Shown here: piece after piece, positions 4,501-7,866 of the stretch
Layout of the letters: the number at the start of each line of letters is the position of its first letter
Position numbering within the stretch: position 1 is the stretch's first letter
Source: Sandaracinaceae bacterium
Lineage (GTDB): Bacteria > Myxococcota_A > Polyangia > Polyangiales > Houyiibacteriaceae
DNA: 7,866 nt
Assembly (NCBI GenBank): GCA_012514415.1
Contig: JAAZAH010000028.1
Coordinates: 1 to 7,866 of the forward strand
Reading direction: 5' to 3'
The notes under the pieces: generated by a model
Database searches by the model: none
Seen by the model: only the letters and a program-made list of their open reading frames with translations
What the model was told of the DNA's origin: nothing
Translations under genes and position numbers: made by a program

Positions 4501-6128
4501 CTCGAGGAACGCATCCGGCGGAACTCTTCACGATAGCTCGCCCATTCGATGCCGAGCTTTCGCATCCTCGACCGAAGCGTATGCGGGTTGATGCCGAGGA
4601 GCTCCGCCGCGCCAAACGGCCCTTCGATCCGTCCATGACAGCGCTCGAGGGCGCGGTGGATATGCTCACGCATCACCTCTTCGAGCGTCGGAAAATCCGT
4701 ATGAGGCGCCGGAGTCTGGGGGCGCGAACCGTCGGACTCACTGCGCGCAGCCGAGCGATCGCGAGCGGATGCATCACCCGCTAAAGATGCGTCGTCGGAG
4801 GGAGCTTCACCGGTCACGCTCGAACCAAGCGCCCGAGCGATCTCAAGGCGCTTCCCATTGCCGAGGATCGCAGCCCGCTCGATCACCGATCCAAGCTCGC
4901 GCACATTGCCCGGCCACGAGTAGCGGCGGAGAAGCTCGATATCACGCTCTGAGGGCTTGAGCGGAAGACCTCCGAGTCGCCGCCCCGCGCGATCGGCGAA
5001 TTCGGCGGCGAGTGCTGGAAGGTCCTCAAAACGCTCCTTGAGTGAAGGTAGACGGATCGGGAAGACGCTGAGGCGAAACCATAGGTCTTGCCGGAACGTG
5101 CCTTCGCGGACCATGGCCTCGAGATCCCGGTGGGTGGCCGCCACGATGCGGACATCGACCGTGATGGTCTGCTGGCCGCCGACGCGCTCGAGCGTTCCTT
5201 CTTGAAGGACGCGAAGGAGGCGCACCTGCGCCGCAGGCGGGAGCTCGCCGATCTCATCGAGAAAAAGTGTCCCCCCGTCGGCGCGTTCGAACCAGCCCTT
5301 ACGCGTACCGGTCGCGCCGGTGAAGGCTCCTCGCTCATGTCCGAAAAGCTCTGAATCGACCAGCTCGCTGGGGATGGCGCCGCAGTTCACCCGAACCACG
5401 GGCCCGCGGTGGCGCCTCGAACGGTTGTGAATGGCTCGCGCGATCACCTCTTTCCCCGTTCCCGTCGCGCCGAGGATAAGCACCGGTGCATCGGTCGGCG
5501 CCACCTGCTCCACCCTCTCCATCACGAGACGAAGTCCGCCAGAAGCGCCGATCACGACCTCGCTGATATCCTGCCGCTGAAGGCGGGTAAGGAGCGCATC
5601 GCGATCGGCCTCGAGCTTTTCCTTGATGCGTGCAAGCTCTTGGACGCGCTGCGCGTTGGCGAGCGCAACGCCGATCGGCGCGAGCGTATACGAGAGAAGT
5701 TGAAGCGCGGCTTCATCGACGCGGGCGTGACGAGCAAGCTCAAAGATCACGACGCCGACCGCCTCACCATGTGCCCGAAGCGGACCCACGACGAGTTTGC
5801 CCACCAACCCTTCGGGCACGATCGCACGGGCGAGGCCCGTCTCCACATCCTCGAGCCTTTGGGCATCGCGGAGGTTGAAAAAGCGCTCGAGCTCCGCTTG
5901 GCAGCGCCCCGGAATCTCGGATTTCGCACTGATGCGTTTGGGCGCTTCGCAATCGGATCGACGCGCCATGGCGACGTTGGCGAGACGCTTCGACTCCGGC
6001 TCCACACGCCTCACAAGGATGCCTCTGGTGGGGAGGAGCTCGCCGATCAGCTCAAGCATCCTCGAGAGCGCCGCCTCAAGCTCAATATTGCGGCTCACCT
6101 CGCGCCAAAGTTGTGCTTCCAAGCTCAT
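4497..6128 (-). CDS. Sigma-54-dependent transcriptional activator with GAF-type sensor
   Basis: This 543-residue bacterial enhancer-binding protein has three parts. Residues about 15-160 form a GAF-like sensor, followed by a coiled-coil linker (160-187). The AAA+ domain spans about 190-430: Walker A GATGTGKE (220-227; GETGTGKE is more usual), the sigma-54 contact loop GAFTGA (267-272), Walker B GGTLFLDE (285-292), sensor I VRIVAATHRDL (326-336), the Arg-finger region FRQDLWFRLSVFPI (345-358) and WPGNVREL (405-412). After a Ser/Asp-rich linker, a Fis-type helix-turn-helix (LLGINPHTLRSRMRKLGIE, 510-528) completes it. No receiver domain is present, so it should sense a small molecule or redox state rather than a kinase; Cys60 and Cys76 lie in the sensor. 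ATG 6128 has a ribosome binding site and an in-frame stop lies just upstream. It follows cysA on the same strand. Confidence 0.93.
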   Translation of the reverse strand: MSLEAQLWREVSRNIELEAALSRMLELIGELLPTRGILVRRVEPESKRLANVAMARRSDCEAPKRISAKSEIPGRCQAELERFFNLRDAQRLEDVETGLARAIVPEGLVGKLVVGPLRAHGEAVGVVIFELARHARVDEAALQLLSYTLAPIGVALANAQRVQELARIKEKLEADRDALLTRLQRQDISEVVIGASGGLRLVMERVEQVAPTDAPVLILGATGTGKEVIARAIHNRSRRHRGPVVRVNCGAIPSELVDSELFGHERGAFTGATGTRKGWFERADGGTLFLDEIGELPPAAQVRLLRVLQEGTLERVGGQQTITVDVRIVAATHRDLEAMVREGTFRQDLWFRLSVFPIRLPSLKERFEDLPALAAEFADRAGRRLGGLPLKPSERDIELLRRYSWPGNVRELGSVIERAAILGNGKRLEIARALGSSVTGEAPSDDASLAGDASARDRSAARSESDGSRPQTPAPHTDFPTLEEVMREHIHRALERCHGRIEGPFGAAELLGINPHTLRSRMRKLGIEWASYREEFRRMRSSS

Positions 6129-6244
6129 CGACGGACCTCAGCGTTCAGGGCGCGAGCCAAGCTCATGAGGGAGTATTTTTTCACGCTTCGACACCCATCT
6201 CTTGGCCGCAAGAGGATGCGGACCTTCAAGATATCCCGACTCAT
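6125..6244 (-). CDS. Candidate 39-residue basic small protein or coupling leader
   Basis: On the minus strand an ATG immediately follows the cysA TGA (TGAATG). The frame stays open for 39 codons and stops at a TGA that overlaps the activator start (ATGA, 6125-6128). It therefore fills the whole gap exactly. The product begins MSRDILKVRI, is rich in Arg/Lys (12 of 39), has one Cys and no recognised domain or hydrophobic helix. There is no ribosome binding site of its own, so translation would depend on reinitiation after cysA. It could be a real small protein, a translational coupler between cysA and the activator gene, or a chance open frame. The activator has its own ribosome binding site inside the ORF (GAGG). 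Confidence 0.4.
   Translation of the reverse strand: MSRDILKVRILLRPRDGCRSVKKYSLMSLARALNAEVRR
6136..6139 (-). promoter_or_regulatory. Ribosome binding site of the sigma-54 activator
   Basis: The minus strand reads GAGG, seven bases before ATG 6128. This supports that start; an in-frame TGA at 6138-6140 rules out longer versions. Confidence 0.6.
6199..6214. repeat. Perfect stem-loop between cysA and the activator gene
   Basis: CTCTTG (6199-6204) and CAAGAG (6209-6214) pair around a 4-base loop, about 30 bases past the cysA stop. No T-run follows on the minus strand, so it is more likely a processing or stability element than a terminator. It lies inside the candidate 39-codon ORF. Confidence 0.4.
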
Positions 6245-7279
6245 TCAACGCGGGTAGGCGCGGGCCTTCGTGATCTCGATCTGGATGCGGCTCCCGGCGC
6301 CCATCCCCTCAAGCAAACTGCTCCTTCGCGGGAACTGACCGACGATGGATCCCAGCCCATCCACATCGGCATGAACGCGTACGCGATCGCCAAGAGGGAG
6401 GATGCGCCGAACGGTCGCGACGCCAGGCTCTTCGCACCAAAATTTCATGTCGTACGTTCGGACGATCATCCGGATGTCGGCGCCCAAAGGGAGCGGTGAA
6501 CCCTCATGAATCTTTGCGTGAAGTGCGCCTGCGCGCGCACAGTCGCCCTCGAAGACGCCCTCAAAGACGTTCACCTCACCGACAAAACTCGCGACATAGG
6601 CGCTCGCCGGCTCATCGAGGATTTGCTGAGGCGTTCCCTTTTGCTCGAGGCGTCCTTCGTGGATCACGAGGATCTCATCCGAAACAGCGAGCGCCTCATC
6701 TTGATCGTGCGTGACAAAAATCGAGGTCACGCCGACTTCATCGTGGAGCTTTCGGAGCCATTGCCTGAGCTCCTCTCGGACCTTGGCGTCGACGGCGGCA
6801 AAGGGCTCGTCGAGGAGCAGAAGTTTTGGCGATGGTGCGAGCGCGCGGGCAAGCGCCACACGCTGACGCTGCCCTCCAGAGAGCTGAGAGGGATAGCGCT
6901 TCTCGAAGCCTTTGAGCCCGACAAGTTCGATGAGCTCCATCGCCCGAGCTCGCGCAATCTCACGCGGCGCCTTCCGGATCTTGAGGCCGAACGCCACGTT
7001 TTCCTCGACGGTGAGATGCCGAAAAAGCGCGTAATGCTGGAATACGAAGCCGATCTCTCTCGCGCGAGCGTGCAGGTGCGTCGCATCGAGATCGTCAAAA
7101 TGGATGCTTCCGGCATCGGCCTTCTCGAGCCCTGCAAGGATGCGCAGGATGGTGCTCTTTCCGCTACCGGATGCGCCAAGGAGTGCGACCAAGCTTCCGC
7201 TTTCGACCTCGAAGCTGAGATCGCGAACGACCTGAAAATCACCGAAGCTCTTATGGAGCCCCTCGCATCGAATTCGCAT
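6245..7279 (-). CDS. cysA: Sulfate/thiosulfate ABC importer ATP-binding protein CysA
   Basis: The ATPase powers sulfate or thiosulfate uptake at the inner membrane with the CysT/CysW permeases. The 344 residues contain Walker A GASGSGKST (35-43), Q-loop Gln81 in FVFQHYALFRHLTV (78-91, typical of CysA), signature LSGGQ (133-137), Walker B LLLLDEP (153-159), D-loop AAVDA (161-165), the CysA-like stretch VREELRQWLRKLHDE (167-181) and switch His191. Residues about 240-344 form a TOBE-like regulatory domain. All catalytic residues are present and the length is normal. It starts 6 bases after the cysW stop, with its ribosome binding site encoded in the last cysW codons, so the two are co-translated. 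Molybdate or other oxyanion transport is the main alternative. Confidence 0.9.
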   Translation of the reverse strand: MRIRCEGLHKSFGDFQVVRDLSFEVESGSLVALLGASGSGKSTILRILAGLEKADAGSIHFDDLDATHLHARAREIGFVFQHYALFRHLTVEENVAFGLKIRKAPREIARARAMELIELVGLKGFEKRYPSQLSGGQRQRVALARALAPSPKLLLLDEPFAAVDAKVREELRQWLRKLHDEVGVTSIFVTHDQDEALAVSDEILVIHEGRLEQKGTPQQILDEPASAYVASFVGEVNVFEGVFEGDCARAGALHAKIHEGSPLPLGADIRMIVRTYDMKFWCEEPGVATVRRILPLGDRVRVHADVDGLGSIVGQFPRRSSLLEGMGAGSRIQIEITKARAYPR

Positions 7280-7285
7280 CGTTTC

Positions 7286-7866
7286 TTATTCCTTTGAGCG
7301 TGAACGCTTGAGCCCCTCGAGGGCACCGAGAATCGCCACGCTGATAAGCGCGAGCGCGAGCGCCATCGCGTAGGCAGAGGCGAGCTGTCGCTCCTCGATG
7401 GCGTCGTGAATGAAGGTGGTGGCGGTCTGGGTCTTTCCGGCGATGCTCCCGCCAAGGATCAACACGGCACCAAATTCTCCGAATCCACGCGCGGCCGTCA
7501 TCACGAGACCGTGAGCGATGGCCGGGCGGATGTTCGGGAGAGTCACATGGAAGAAGACTTGGGAGGGCGTTGCTCCAAGCGTCGACGCGGCTTCCTCCTC
7601 GCTGGTGCCGAGCTCTTCAAGCAGATAGGCGACTTCGCGGATCGTGTAGGGGAGCGTGACGAAGAGCGTCGCGAGGACGAGACCACCAAACGAAAAAAGC
7701 ACCGAAATTCCGAGCGCGTCGATCAAGGGCGTAAGCCATCCATCTCGCCCTAAAAGCAGAATGAACGCGAGGCCGATCATCACAGGAGAGATGGCAAGAG
7801 GTAGATCGGCGAGTGCACTCACGAGGCTGCGGATCGGCGAGCGACTCCGGGTCATCACGATCGCCC
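7286..7866 (-). CDS. cysW: Sulfate ABC importer permease CysW, C-terminal part (5' end outside window)
   Basis: The frame runs off the right edge. The 190 residues after an internal GTG/ATG pair at 7853-7858 match the C-terminal two thirds of a sulfate permease of roughly 280-300 residues. The conserved LADLPLAISPVMIGL segment (numbered from that GTG, 16-30) normally lies well inside the protein, so the visible GTG/ATG is not the true start. The EAA loop (EEEAASTLGATPSQVFFHVTLPNI, near 87-110) contacts the ATPase. GEFGAVLILGG (127-137) followed by an AGKTQT segment is closer to CysW than CysT. About four membrane helices are visible. cysT and a sulfate-binding protein gene would be expected further right. 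Confidence 0.85.
   Translation of the reverse strand, partial: AIVMTRSRSPIRSLVSALADLPLAISPVMIGLAFILLLGRDGWLTPLIDALGISVLFSFGGLVLATLFVTLPYTIREVAYLLEELGTSEEEAASTLGATPSQVFFHVTLPNIRPAIAHGLVMTAARGFGEFGAVLILGGSIAGKTQTATTFIHDAIEERQLASAYAMALALALISVAILGALEGLKRSRSKE
7290..7295 (-). promoter_or_regulatory. Ribosome binding site of cysA inside the cysW end
   Basis: The minus strand reads AAAGGA, ten bases before ATG 7279. It overlaps the last Lys and Glu codons of cysW, which indicates tight operon coupling. Confidence 0.55.

Noticed and set aside
6176..6185. 10-mer TTTTTTCACG shared with 2919-2928 in the porin upstream dyads
   Set aside because: Considered as a second activator site, but many 10-mers recur by chance in a window this size and no dyad is formed here.
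5409..6257. 282-codon open frame on the + strand opposite the sigma-54 activator
   Set aside because: It lies antisense to a gene with all expected AAA+ and HTH motifs. Long antisense frames are common in GC-rich DNA, and its product shows no family features.
6506..7297. 263-codon open frame on the + strand opposite cysA
   Set aside because: This is the usual shadow frame antisense to an ABC ATPase gene; the sense strand has every conserved motif.

Overview
The window is high-GC, densely coded Gram-negative DNA. It most resembles Myxococcota or a neighbouring deltaproteobacterial lineage. The clues are a protein with the layout of the myxobacterial DUF2378 / V4R-like sensor family, an Asp/Gly linker leading into a very Cys-rich secreted-type domain, an outer-membrane porin of the phosphate-selective O/P family, and a GAF-type sigma-54 activator. 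The taxonomic call is inference from gene content; there is no rRNA or marker gene here.

Left part (1-2844, all + strand). The 3' end of a Cys-rich CX3C-repeat protein (1-405) is followed by a hairpin-rich gap, a 187-residue V4R/DUF2378-like protein (665-1228), and a four-helix CopD-family membrane protein (1447-1959). After another 351-base gap comes an XRE-type DNA-binding protein (2311-2844) with a basic, histone-H1-like tail. Two dyads whose centres are 21 bp apart lie just upstream of the XRE gene and look like an autoregulatory operator.

Middle (2845-4500, + strand). A 321-base intergenic region leads to an O/P-type porin. It holds a cluster of inverted repeats, a good match to a sigma-54 -24/-12 element, and a small hairpin with a T-run just before the ribosome binding site.

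Right part (4497-7866, - strand). Read in transcription order this is the end of a sulfate permease gene (cysW), the sulfate ATPase gene (cysA), a 39-codon ORF not found by a length-limited search that exactly fills the gap, and a sigma-54-dependent activator. The activator gene runs tail-to-tail into the porin gene and their stop codons overlap by 4 bp.

The most interesting reading is that 2845-7866 is one regulatory unit. A sulfate importer operon carries its own sigma-54 activator, which may switch on the convergent anion porin through the sigma-54-like promoter at 3072-3087 and the dyads at 2891-2928. The gene families are well supported. The regulatory wiring and the sulfur signal are inference.
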